NCBI RefSeq assembly: GCF_007971385.1 | Contig: NZ_CP042434.1 | Location: 3,844,001 to 3,908,000, forward strand | Origin: Arachidicoccus ginsenosidivorans | GTDB lineage: Bacteria; Bacteroidota; Bacteroidia; Chitinophagales; Chitinophagaceae | Direction: 5' to 3' | Length of the DNA stretch: 64,000 nt | The notes under the pieces: model-generated | The model's database searches: none | Told to the model about the DNA's origin: nothing | What the model saw: only the letters and a program-made list of their open reading frames with translations | Part shown: in pieces, positions 49,796 to 58,451 of the stretch | How positions within the stretch are numbered: position 1 is the first letter of the stretch | Layout: each line of letters starts with the position of its first letter | Position numbers and translations under genes: made by a program

Positions 49796-52700
49796 ATGGC
49801 GGAGCATTTTAAAACAACTTGTTGCTACTGTGGGGTGGGCTGTGGTGTCATAGTCCAAAAGCAAAGCAATGGTGCACTGGTCGTCCAGGGAGATAAGGAG
49901 CATCCTGTTAACCGGGGTATGCTTTGTAGTAAAGGGATGAATCTCCATTATACGGTGATGGATAAAACGGACCGACTGTTATATCCTGAGATGCGTTACC
50001 ATAAACAAATGCCCAAAAAACGCGTCAGCTGGGATACAGCCCTTGAAAGAGCGGCCAGGGTATTTAAGGCGATCATTGAAAAATACGGCCCGAAAAGCGT
50101 GGCCTTTTATGCTTCCGGTCAATGTCTGACAGAAGAATATTATGTAGTTAATAAGTTGGTAAAAGGTTTTATCGGCTGTAATAATATTGATACTAATTCC
50201 AGGCTATGTATGAGTAGTGCTGTGGCAGCCTATAAAATGAGTCTGGGGGAAGACAGTGTTCCTATTTGTTATGATGATATTGAAAAGACGGATTTGATTT
50301 TTGTTGCAGGAGCCAACCCAGCCTGGTGCCATCCAATTATCTGGCGCAGGGTGGAGGCAGCAAAGGCGAATAATCCGGCGCTGAAAATTATTGTCAGTGA
50401 TCCCAGAAAGACACAAACCTGTCAGCTAGCGGATGTGCATCTGCAAATCCACCCTGGTACAGACATTACCTTGCATCATGCACTATCCAGAATACTGATC
50501 GAGAAAGGAGAAATAGATCTTCCCTTTATTACACAGCATACAGAAGGGTTTAGTGCTTTGGCTGCAAAGGTGATGCAGCGTTCTATAACAGAGGCGGCAC
50601 AAATCTGCGGTATTTCTAAAGAAGATATCTACGAGGCCGCAGATCTGATTGCCAGATCTAAAGGATTGTTGACTATGTGGACAATGGGGCTCAATCAAAG
50701 TGTTCGGGGCGTTGATAAAAATGTGTCCCTTATCAACTTAAATTTAATTACTGGTCGTATTGGCAAACCAGGCTGTGGCCCTTTTTCGCTCACCGGGCAA
50801 CCCAATGCCATGGGTGGCAGGGAAGTGGGGGCCTGGCCAATATCTTGCCAGCGCATCGACTGCTTTCAAGTGAGAAAGACCGGCTGGAGGTGCAAAAGTT
50901 CTGGAATGGGAAAGAAATTCAGGAGCACCCAGGCCTCACTGCTACGGAAATGTTCGATGCGCTGGAGAAGGGAGATTTAAAGGCGATCTGGATTATGGGA
51001 ACCAATCCACTGGTCAGTCTGCCGGATGTAAGAAGGGCAGAGGCGGCTCTGGCAAAGGCACCGTTTGTGGTAGTACAAGAGGTGAGTAGTAAACCTGAAA
51101 CTTTGCATTACGCAGATTTAATCCTGCCGGCAGCAGCATGGGCGGAAAAAGAAGGGACCATGACCAATGCGGAAAGGAGAATTACGTATCTGTCTAAAGT
51201 GACCGATGCGCCGGGTGAGGCCAGGGGGATGTGGAGATTCTTTGTGATTTTGCCAAAAGGATGGATTATCATGGTTTTGATTTTAAAAACAGTGAAGAAG
51301 TGTTTTTAGAGCATTGCAGACTCTCTGAAGGAACCAATATGGATATCAGCGGCCTTAACTATGATATCTTGAAAGAAAAAAGATCGGTTCAATGGCCTTA
51401 TCCCAAAGATAAAACCCATCAGAATTTACACAGGTTATTTGCGGATGGTCGTTTCTTTACAAAATCCGGCAGGGCAATCATTAATAGCCCTGCTGATGAA
51501 AATGCTTCAGAACCACTCTGTGATGATTTTCCACTCATTCTGACCACTGGCAGAATCAGGGATCAGTGGCACACCATGACCAAAACAGGAAAGGTAAATA
51601 AATTAAAACAGCATATAGGCCGTTCTTTTTTGGAAATTCATCCTGAGGATGCCCTGACTCGGCGTATTGAAGAGGGGGACCTGGTGGAAGTTCGTGGCTT
51701 AAGAGGTGCTGTCAGGGTGCATGCCAAGCTCAGTGAAAGCATAAAAAAGGGCGTGGTGTTTTTGCCCATGCACTGGGGAAAAATACAAGGGCGCGATCTT
51801 AATCGTGCCAATAATATTACGCATGCATTGTTAGATCCGGTCTCAAAACAACCTGATTTTAAATATGCGGCTGTGGAGGTTTGCAAATATAAAAACCCCG
51901 GCAGAAAATTTTGATTATAGGTGCCGGCGCCGGGGCCTTTGGTTTTGTTAAGCGGTATAGACAGCTCAATAGTGAAGATCAAATTGAGGTCTTTAGCAAG
52001 GAAGATCAGCCCTTTTATAACCGGGTGATGTTACCTGATTATATCAGCGGTACGCAATCTTGGGAACAGATCATTAAAATGAAAGATGAGGAGGAAGCAG
52101 ATTGCAATATTCTACTTCACAGAGGTGTCAGTATTGTAAGTATTGACAAAGAATGCAAAAAAATAAAAGATGATAGAGGCACCTGGCATGATTATGATGT
52201 TTTAATCCTTGCCACTGGCAGTAAACCTTTTATTTTAAAAGATACCCCAAAGATTCCGGGAATTTTTGCAATGCGCACCAGAACGGATGCAGATCATTTT
52301 ATGGCGCACCTGGATAAAAAAGGTGGCAAGGTGGTTATTATTGGGGGCGGCCTACTGGGTATTGAACTGGCAGGATCGCTGATGGAAATTGGAATACAAT
52401 CGTGCATTTTACAACGTTCCTCCAGACTTATGGACCGGCAATTGGATAGTTTAGGTTGCCAGCTACTGCATGAAGAGTTAGTGGAAAAAGGTATTGAAGT
52501 GTTATTTAATGAAGAAGTCGATCGGTTCCTAGGGGAGGATAAATTAACAGGTCTTCGGCTTAGAAGTGGTAATGATATCTCGTGTCAGGCCGTGGTTATG
52601 GCCATTGGCACCCGGCCGAATATGTCGCTTGCACTCCAGGCGGGTCTCAATTGTAAACGTGGAGTCGTGGTCAATGCTTATCTGCAAACCAGTGACCCAG

Positions 52701-53292
52701 ACATTTTTGCTATTGGCGAGATTGCAGAATATAATGGCATGCTCTATGGCATTACTGCAGCAGCAGAACAACAGGCCGGCATTGTGGCGGCCTATCTGAA
52801 TGGTGATATCGCTACTTATTATGAAGGATCTTTGCCCATGAATTTATTAAAGGTGCATGGTATACAACTTTGTTCAATCGGCATATCGGATGCACCTCAG
52901 GGCGATCCGGCTTATGAAGAAGTGATTTTTATTGACCGGGCCAAACGTTATTATAAAAAGTGCATCGTACATCAGGATAAACTGGTGGGGCTATTCTGAT
53001 TGGTGACAAAGCGGAGTTTTTAGAATTTAAAAATTTGATTGAAAATAAAACAGAGCTGTCCGAAAAAAGGCTTGCGCTGTTACGTAGTGGAGGCGCTGCG
53101 GAGCCAGTCTTGGGAAAAGTTGTGTGCTCATGTGGGAATGTAGGGGAAGGCAATATAAAAAATAAAATCAAAGAAGGAATTACTGAACTAGGTCCACTTT
53201 GTCAGGCGAGTGGTGCAGGGATGGGATGCGGCAGTTGCCGTCCAGAGGTGCAGGTTATATTGGAAAGCGTTCTGGCGGAATCTACGGCGTAG
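49796..53292 (+). CDS. Assimilatory nitrate reductase fused to a NirB-like FAD module and BFD domain (four apparent frameshifts)
   Basis: Reduces nitrate to nitrite. After adding one base at each of four runs (G5 50827-50831, G5 51224-51228, A4 51905-51908, G4 52987-52990) a single 1166-residue protein results. Residues 1-~705 are a molybdopterin oxidoreductase: the 4Fe-4S ligands in CCYCGVGC and MLCSKG, the Mo-ligand region SRLCMSSAV and a C-terminal molydopterin-binding beta domain. Residues ~705-1065 are an FAD/NAD(P)H oxidoreductase related to NirB (IIGAGAGAFGF; VVIIGGGLLGIELAG). Residues ~1095-1166 are a BFD-type [2Fe-2S] domain with CSC and GMGCGSCRPEV. The fusion would let NAD(P)H electrons pass internally to the Mo site. 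Confidence 0.88.
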
Positions 53293-53336
53293 CGAAAATC
53301 ATTCGATTTTCAAATGGTTTACTTTAATGATCAGTT

Positions 53337-54818
53337 ATGCAGAAGTTAAAAACATACAGTATAGGGTTTAAAGGGGGGATTGTTTCTCCGGGGCAGCTGG
53401 ATAGGATTCTTGAACTGGCCTCAAGTGCGGGTGTGAAAAAAGTCAGGTTGGGGTTAAGACAACAATTACTTATTGAGGTGAAGGAGAGTAGTCAACCAGG
53501 TTTTGAGAAATCCTTTGAAGCAGCAGGGATTGCATTAATGGAAAGGAGGACGGCCCCACCCGGTATGATTAGCGCCTATCCGGTGATCCATTTTTATCAG
53601 GAAGACAGTTGGCTTAGGGAAGGCGTATATAAAGACGTATTTGATCAATTTGAGCAGGCGCCAAAGTTCAAGGTAAATATAACTGAAGCGTGCCAAAGTT
53701 TTGTTCCACTGTATACCGGTCATATTAATTGGGTGGCCACGGAAAAGACGCATTATTGGAGGCTAAGTATACGTTTGCCTGAAACGCAGGAAGTCCTTCA
53801 TTGGCATGAGTGGATTTATACCAATAATTTAGGAGCGGTAACAAAAGCTATTGAGGAGGTGTTTGAGGATCCGGCGCTCGCTTTGCGACGTGATTTGGTG
53901 TTTGTAGAAAGAATGGTCCAGAAAAAACTGGCTCAACTTAATTATATTCATGTGGAAAGTAATGGCGCTGATAGAAAAAATCCTTTTTACCTGCCATATT
54001 ATGAAGGGTTCAATAAAGCTGGTGGTAATTATTGGCTGGGGATTTATCGCCGGGATGAATATTTTGATCTGGCTTTTCTAAGAGAGCTGTGTGCGCTTTG
54101 TCAAAAAACGCGTATTGCAGAAATGTATACAACTCCTTGGAAGAGTTTAATTATTAAAGACATTGATCCTTCGTCCAGACCCCTTTGGGATTTTATTTTG
54201 GGTAAATACAGGGTGAATGTTCGTCATGCGGCCAATGAGCTGAATTGGCAAATAGCGGACTTATGTGAGGAAGGGCTCAGTATAAAAAGAGCAGTTATCC
54301 GACATTTTGATAAAGAAGATGTACGTACCTACGGACTTTGCTTTGGTGTGCAGATCAAAGCGCAAGCGAAACTTTTCGCGTCTGTGTTGATCAAAAAAAA
54401 GGTCGTTAAAAATCCACACCGGTTAAAGTCATTGGACAGATATGATATCTTACATACGGTTGATTTTAATCCAAATACACAAAAGTGGATCTTGTTTAGG
54501 GAAGCAGTTAAAAAGGAATATATCGGGACTTACCTGGTCTCTTTGTGTAAGGAATTTTATAGCCGGCAAACGGACTATAATACACAAGCATTAGCTGAAA
54601 CCCCTAAAGAGGTACAGACGGAAAATCTGAAAATAATATATCAATGTAACAGTTGCCTGAGTGTATATGACCCTGATCAGGGTGATGCCTTGTTTGATAT
54701 AGCCCCCAGAACCCCATGGAAGGAGGTGCCTGACGGGTATCATTGCGCTGTATGTGGGGGCGACAAAAGTGCATTTATTCAAACGGATACAAAGGCCTTG
54801 CAATATATTGAGAAGTAG
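53337..54818 (+). CDS. Rubredoxin-tailed protein with a nitrite/sulfite-reductase-like body
   Basis: A 493-residue protein. Residues ~430-480 form a rubredoxin domain with both CxxC pairs (YQCNSC and YHCAVC) and the DPDQGD...TPW spacing, so it can bind one iron and carry one electron. The first ~420 residues resemble the ferredoxin-like halves of nitrite/sulfite reductases (SPGQLDRILELASSAG, VRLGLRQQLLIEV). I do not find the four cysteines needed for the 4Fe-4S-sirohaem centre, so it is probably not a sirohaem enzyme. Its place in the nitrate operon suggests an electron carrier or chaperone for the reductases. The exact job is unknown. Confidence 0.7.
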   Translation: MQKLKTYSIGFKGGIVSPGQLDRILELASSAGVKKVRLGLRQQLLIEVKESSQPGFEKSFEAAGIALMERRTAPPGMISAYPVIHFYQEDSWLREGVYKDVFDQFEQAPKFKVNITEACQSFVPLYTGHINWVATEKTHYWRLSIRLPETQEVLHWHEWIYTNNLGAVTKAIEEVFEDPALALRRDLVFVERMVQKKLAQLNYIHVESNGADRKNPFYLPYYEGFNKAGGNYWLGIYRRDEYFDLAFLRELCALCQKTRIAEMYTTPWKSLIIKDIDPSSRPLWDFILGKYRVNVRHAANELNWQIADLCEEGLSIKRAVIRHFDKEDVRTYGLCFGVQIKAQAKLFASVLIKKKVVKNPHRLKSLDRYDILHTVDFNPNTQKWILFREAVKKEYIGTYLVSLCKEFYSRQTDYNTQALAETPKEVQTENLKIIYQCNSCLSVYDPDQGDALFDIAPRTPWKEVPDGYHCAVCGGDKSAFIQTDTKALQYIEK

Positions 54819-54864
54819 GTGTGATTAGTGAACTTTAAAATAAAAAGATTAATTTTAAATAAAA

Positions 54865-55161
54865 ATGAAACCAATCATTGAAATTGAATATTGTCCAAAA
54901 TGTGGCTGGCTGCTTCGTTCAGCCTATATTGCTCAGGAACTACTTTCCACTTTTACGGATGAATTGGGAGGCGTTACATTGATACCATCTGCTGTAACCG
55001 GGCGTTTTCAGATCCGGTTACAGCAGTTGGAAATATTTGACCGTAAAAAAAATGGCGGATTTGCAGATATTAAAGTCTATAAAATATTGATCAGGGATTT
55101 AATCGCCAAAGATAAACCCCTGGGACATTCAGAATATAAGGGGCCGAAAAATAAGCAATAA
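54865..55161 (+). CDS. SelT/SelW/SelH-family (Rdx) CxxC protein
   Basis: A 98-residue thioredoxin-like protein of the SelW family in its cysteine form: EIEYCPKCGWLLRSAYIAQEL carries the CxxC redox motif after the first strand, and GRFQIRL and IFDRKKNGGFADIK follow in family order. Such proteins are presumed thiol oxidoreductases. It is 46 bp downstream of the rubredoxin-tailed gene and upstream of moaD, so it is likely part of the nitrate operon, where its role is undefined. Confidence 0.85.
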   Translation: MKPIIEIEYCPKCGWLLRSAYIAQELLSTFTDELGGVTLIPSAVTGRFQIRLQQLEIFDRKKNGGFADIKVYKILIRDLIAKDKPLGHSEYKGPKNKQ

Positions 55162-55308
55162 GTTTTTTCAGGATGATAAACCGTGTTATCAAAATCGGAA
55201 AATTGTGTAAATCAGTGCCCCAATATTAAGGCAGCAGATTTTGTGTTATTTGCTGTTAAGACCGCTAAGCGGAATTGGCAATGATAAAAAGTTTAAATCT
55301 ATAGCGTT

Positions 55309-55548
55309 ATGAAAGCAGAAGTTGAAGTTTTATTTTTCGGATTACTTAGTGAAATAACCAGAGAAACCTCGATTCGGATTTGGGATGTAGCAGATACGAA
55401 TAGTGTCGAGAACATTGTCATTAATAGATATCCTGCATTGCGTAATTATAATTACCTGATCGCCTTGGATAAACAACTAATAAACGAAAACAGGTTACTG
55501 GTCAGCGAGCATACCATAGCTTTTATGCCACCATTTTCGGGTGGCTAG
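55309..55548 (+). CDS. moaD: Molybdopterin synthase sulfur-carrier subunit MoaD
   Basis: A 79-residue ubiquitin-like sulfur carrier for molybdopterin synthesis. The fold pattern EVLFFGLLSEI...ALDKQLINENRLL and the C-terminal FMPPFSGG, whose last Gly is adenylated and thiocarboxylated, identify it. It pairs with moaE 82 bp downstream and provides cofactor for the nitrate reductase of the same locus. Confidence 0.93.
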   Translation: MKAEVEVLFFGLLSEITRETSIRIWDVADTNSVENIVINRYPALRNYNYLIALDKQLINENRLLVSEHTIAFMPPFSGG

Positions 55549-55630
55549 TTATCCTCGTGGTTGGTAAGGGTAAATAATACCAAGTGACAAGTGTAGAGAA
55601 TTGTTATTTATTGTAAAAAATGTGTAAATC

Positions 55631-56077
55631 ATGAGAAGAAGTCTTTTTATTCAGGGGCCTATATCGGTGGCATTTATATCGGCGCAGATTAGAAAGCATC
55701 AGTTTAAAACAGATATTGGCGCCAATCAGATTTTTTTGGGACAGGTCAGGGCTGATCAGACAACAAATGGATTAGTCACTGGAATTGAATATACCGCCTA
55801 TGAGCAAATGGCGCTTGATATAATGGAGGAAATTAGAGCGTCCCTGTTTGAAAAGTATCCCATCCGTTGTATCCATGTTTATCATAGTTTAGGACTGGTG
55901 AAGCCAGGAGGTTGTTCGTTATTTATTTATGTATCGGCGGCCCATAGTGAAGCAGCTTTTTTTGCTTGTCAGGAGTTACTCAGCAAGGTAAAAAAACAAT
56001 TACCTATTTGGGGCAAAGAAGTGATGGATAAGCAACAGTACCAGTGGAAAGTAAACACCATGACGGAAAGCGTATAA
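55631..56077 (+). CDS. moaE: Molybdopterin synthase catalytic subunit MoaE
   Basis: Large subunit of molybdopterin synthase, which adds dithiolene sulfurs to cPMP. It has 148 residues. Key features: FLGQVRADQ, GIEYTAYEQMA, IRCIHVYHSLGLV and the catalytic lysines in VKKQLPIWGKEV. It is the last gene of the nitrate/Moco unit, followed by an AT-rich hairpin. Confidence 0.95.
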   Translation: MRRSLFIQGPISVAFISAQIRKHQFKTDIGANQIFLGQVRADQTTNGLVTGIEYTAYEQMALDIMEEIRASLFEKYPIRCIHVYHSLGLVKPGGCSLFIYVSAAHSEAAFFACQELLSKVKKQLPIWGKEVMDKQQYQWKVNTMTESV

Positions 56078-56110
56078 GGACAGGTAAGCACACTTAGAAC
56101 CTGTTTTGTT

Positions 56111-56162
56111 TAAAATATTGCACAAAAGTCCATATTTTTATGTACTTCTGTGCAATATTTTA
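56111..56162. terminator. Bidirectional AT-rich terminator after moaE
   Basis: 19-bp stem with one mismatch (arms 56111-56129 and 56144-56162, 14-nt loop) between convergent moaE and the AraC-type regulator. Confidence 0.7.
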
Positions 56163-56248
56163 AAGTTTAAGTGATCCTGGGAAATTAGACTGCATAATTT
56201 TATTTCTGTTAGTTATTAAAACTAACAAAGGAAATGCTGAAAATCAGT

Positions 56249-57169
56249 TCAATTAAAAGAATGCCTGAATTCCAGTGGTGATTGATGGGTTTTGGTTTTA
56301 AATAACTTGCTAAAGGATTGTGGATGCTCGAAGCCCAATTCAAAGGCGATTTCGCTTACGGATAATGTGGTTGTTGATAATTTTTCTTTTGCCTTTTCGA
56401 TCAATTTGTTGTGGATATGTTGTTGTGTTGTCTGTCCTGTTAATGTTTTAAGAAGGGTACCCAGATAATTGGCAGATATATGCAGCAAATCAGCAATATG
56501 ATGTGCAGTCGGCAATCCCTTATTGATTAATTCCTTGTCTTCAAAATATTCATTGAGGATGTTTTCCAATCGATCCAATATTTGGTGACTGCTTTTCTTT
56601 CTTGTTAAGAATTGCCGTTGGTAAAAACGCTCACTATAGTTTAGTAGTAATTCTATTTGTGCAATAATGATATTTTGGGTGAATCTGTCAATATTGGTGC
56701 GGTATTCAGTTTGGATATTGTGCATAATATCCGTAATAATAAGTTCTTCTTTCTCAGAAAGAAACAAGGCTTCATTTACAGCGTATCCAAAAAAATCGTA
56801 TTGTTTTATATGCTTTGCCAAAGATGTTTGCCAAATAAAATCAGGATGAACGAGTAGTAGAATGCCTGAAGGCTTTTCATCTTCCTTATCTATTTCAATT
56901 TCCATCAATTGTTTTGGAGCAATAAAGGATAGCAGGCCTTCATCAAAATCATATTGTTGTTGACCGTAGCGGAATTTGCCCTTTGGCATGTGCCGTTTTA
57001 AACCTATGGAGTAAAAATGTTGGATCCAGGTGATTTTATTTTCGTCGGTTTGATAGTCTACCAAGCTATAGTCCACCAAACTTACCAACGGGTGTTCAGG
57101 TGTGGGCAAGCCACTCATTTTGTGGAACTCACTAACGGTATTAAAGGTATATATTTTTTTGCCTTTCAT
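56249..57169 (-). CDS. AraC-family transcriptional regulator
   Basis: A 306-residue regulator. The N-terminal ~180 residues are a cupin-like sensory domain (YGQQQYDFDEGLLSFIAP). The C-terminal ~100 residues have two helix-turn-helix motifs: LPTAHHIADLLHISANYLGTL and LSVSEIAFELGFEHPQSFSK followed by SPLEFR. It lies just downstream of an SDR gene on the same strand, which it may control. Effector unknown. Confidence 0.9.
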   Translation of the reverse strand: MKGKKIYTFNTVSEFHKMSGLPTPEHPLVSLVDYSLVDYQTDENKITWIQHFYSIGLKRHMPKGKFRYGQQQYDFDEGLLSFIAPKQLMEIEIDKEDEKPSGILLLVHPDFIWQTSLAKHIKQYDFFGYAVNEALFLSEKEELIITDIMHNIQTEYRTNIDRFTQNIIIAQIELLLNYSERFYQRQFLTRKKSSHQILDRLENILNEYFEDKELINKGLPTAHHIADLLHISANYLGTLLKTLTGQTTQQHIHNKLIEKAKEKLSTTTLSVSEIAFELGFEHPQSFSKLFKTKTHQSPLEFRHSFN

Positions 57170-57184
57170 GCTTATTCAAAATTA

Positions 57185-57221
57185 GAAAAAAAGATAGAAC
57201 GACTAGGGCTCTATCTTTTTC
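57185..57221. terminator. Hairpin between the SDR and AraC genes
   Basis: Arms GAAAAAAAGATAGA and CTCTATCTTTTTC around a short loop, within the 65-bp gap. It may terminate SDR transcripts in part before the regulator gene. Confidence 0.5.
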
Positions 57222-57234
57222 GGGGGTGTTAAAT

Positions 57235-58071
57235 TTAGAAGTCGGTGGATTTGCTTAAGGCTTCATGGGTATTCAATTCATTTTGTATGACTGCCATTTT
57301 ATTATGAGCCATATCAAAGGCGTCGCTTCCCATAAAAAAGTGTAGAGGAGGATTTTTACTTTCTGCTAACTGGATAAGAGCCGCCGCCGCTTTATCCGGA
57401 TTACCCAATTGTTTACCGCGCATTTCTGTCTCGTGCCACTGCTCTGAATTTCTGGCAGAGGTATAAGCCTCAATAGAGTTTAATGGCAGGATAGAAGAAC
57501 CCTTATCTAGAAAATTGGTGCGGAAGTAACCGGGATAGACAATGGTCGCCTTTATATCAAATTCCTTTACTTCTGCCGACAATGCTTCGGTTAGGCCAAC
57601 TACGGCAAATTTGGTAGCAATGTATATCCCAAAGCTGGGAAAGGTGCCAATAAATCCTCCAATAGAAGCAATATTGAAAATATGACCTGATTTTTTGCTA
57701 CGGAAATGACCCATGATAGCTCTAATAACGTTCAATGCACCAAATACATTTATATCAAAGTTCTGGCGCGCTTCTTTGTCACTCAATTCTTCTAAAGTAC
57801 CCCATTGTGCATATCCTGCATTATTTACTAGAACATCAATCGTTCCAAAGGTTTTAAGTGTTTGAGCAACCGCATCTTTTATGCTTTTTTCATTAGTTAT
57901 ATCCATTTCCAAAGCAAGGAGATTGGTACAGGACGCTAATTGCTTTTTCAGCATTTCAACGCTCCTGGAAGTTGCGGCTACTTTATGTCCCTCATTAATC
58001 AAATTTTTTACCAAGGATAAGCCTAACCCCTTTGAGGTTCCTGTGACGAACCATACTTTTTTTGTGTCCAT
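57235..58071 (-). CDS. Short-chain dehydrogenase/reductase
   Basis: A 278-residue classical SDR. It has the cofactor loop TGTSKGLGLS, NNAG, catalytic Ser in NIASIGG, and YIATK with the catalytic Tyr and Lys. TSRS after strand 2 fits NADP(H) preference. The substrate is open. It is next to an AraC-type regulator, a common arrangement in which the regulator controls the SDR gene. Confidence 0.9.
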   Translation of the reverse strand: MDTKKVWFVTGTSKGLGLSLVKNLINEGHKVAATSRSVEMLKKQLASCTNLLALEMDITNEKSIKDAVAQTLKTFGTIDVLVNNAGYAQWGTLEELSDKEARQNFDINVFGALNVIRAIMGHFRSKKSGHIFNIASIGGFIGTFPSFGIYIATKFAVVGLTEALSAEVKEFDIKATIVYPGYFRTNFLDKGSSILPLNSIEAYTSARNSEQWHETEMRGKQLGNPDKAAAALIQLAESKNPPLHFFMGSDAFDMAHNKMAVIQNELNTHEALSKSTDF

Positions 58072-58451
58072 TTTTTACTGGTTTAATTATGTAATTATTG
58101 TACTGCAAAGTTGCAATGGACCTATTGCTTGTAAGTAGTCATAACACTGATCGTTGTAGTCAAAACAACGAAAATTAGAAAAATGAATAATTAATTTTCT
58201 GAAATTTTTGTAAGATAGCTGTTGAGGTGAGGGGTATTGGAGCTGCGATTTAATGTTACCTGCAACAACTGACAAGGCAATAGCAAATAAAAAAATAGCA
58301 AATAGAAGCTATTTTCGAAAATTAGTTTGGCACTAAACCATTACCCTTATTTGTATAGAGACTTTACAGTTGTAAATAAAAAGAGCCCTCCGGACTTCGG
58401 AGGGCTCATTTTGTATAAAACCATTTGAAACTTTTTAAGTTTCAGACTAAA
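58072..58451. other. Intergenic region with the rpsA terminator
   Basis: A 380-bp gap between two minus-strand genes. It holds the rpsA terminator (58383-58407) and must contain the SDR promoter, for which no clear element is seen. No further gene is supported. Confidence 0.5.
58383..58407 (-). terminator. Rho-independent terminator of rpsA
   Basis: Perfect 10-bp GC-rich stem GAGCCCTCCG/CGGAGGGCTC with a five-base loop, followed on the minus strand by TTTTTATTT, 45 bp past the stop codon. Confidence 0.88.

Noticed and set aside
49796..53292. Separate nitrate reductase, oxidoreductase and BFD genes
   Set aside because: The apparent stops coincide with short A or G runs, the downstream parts lack good start codons, and conserved motifs continue directly once one base is added.
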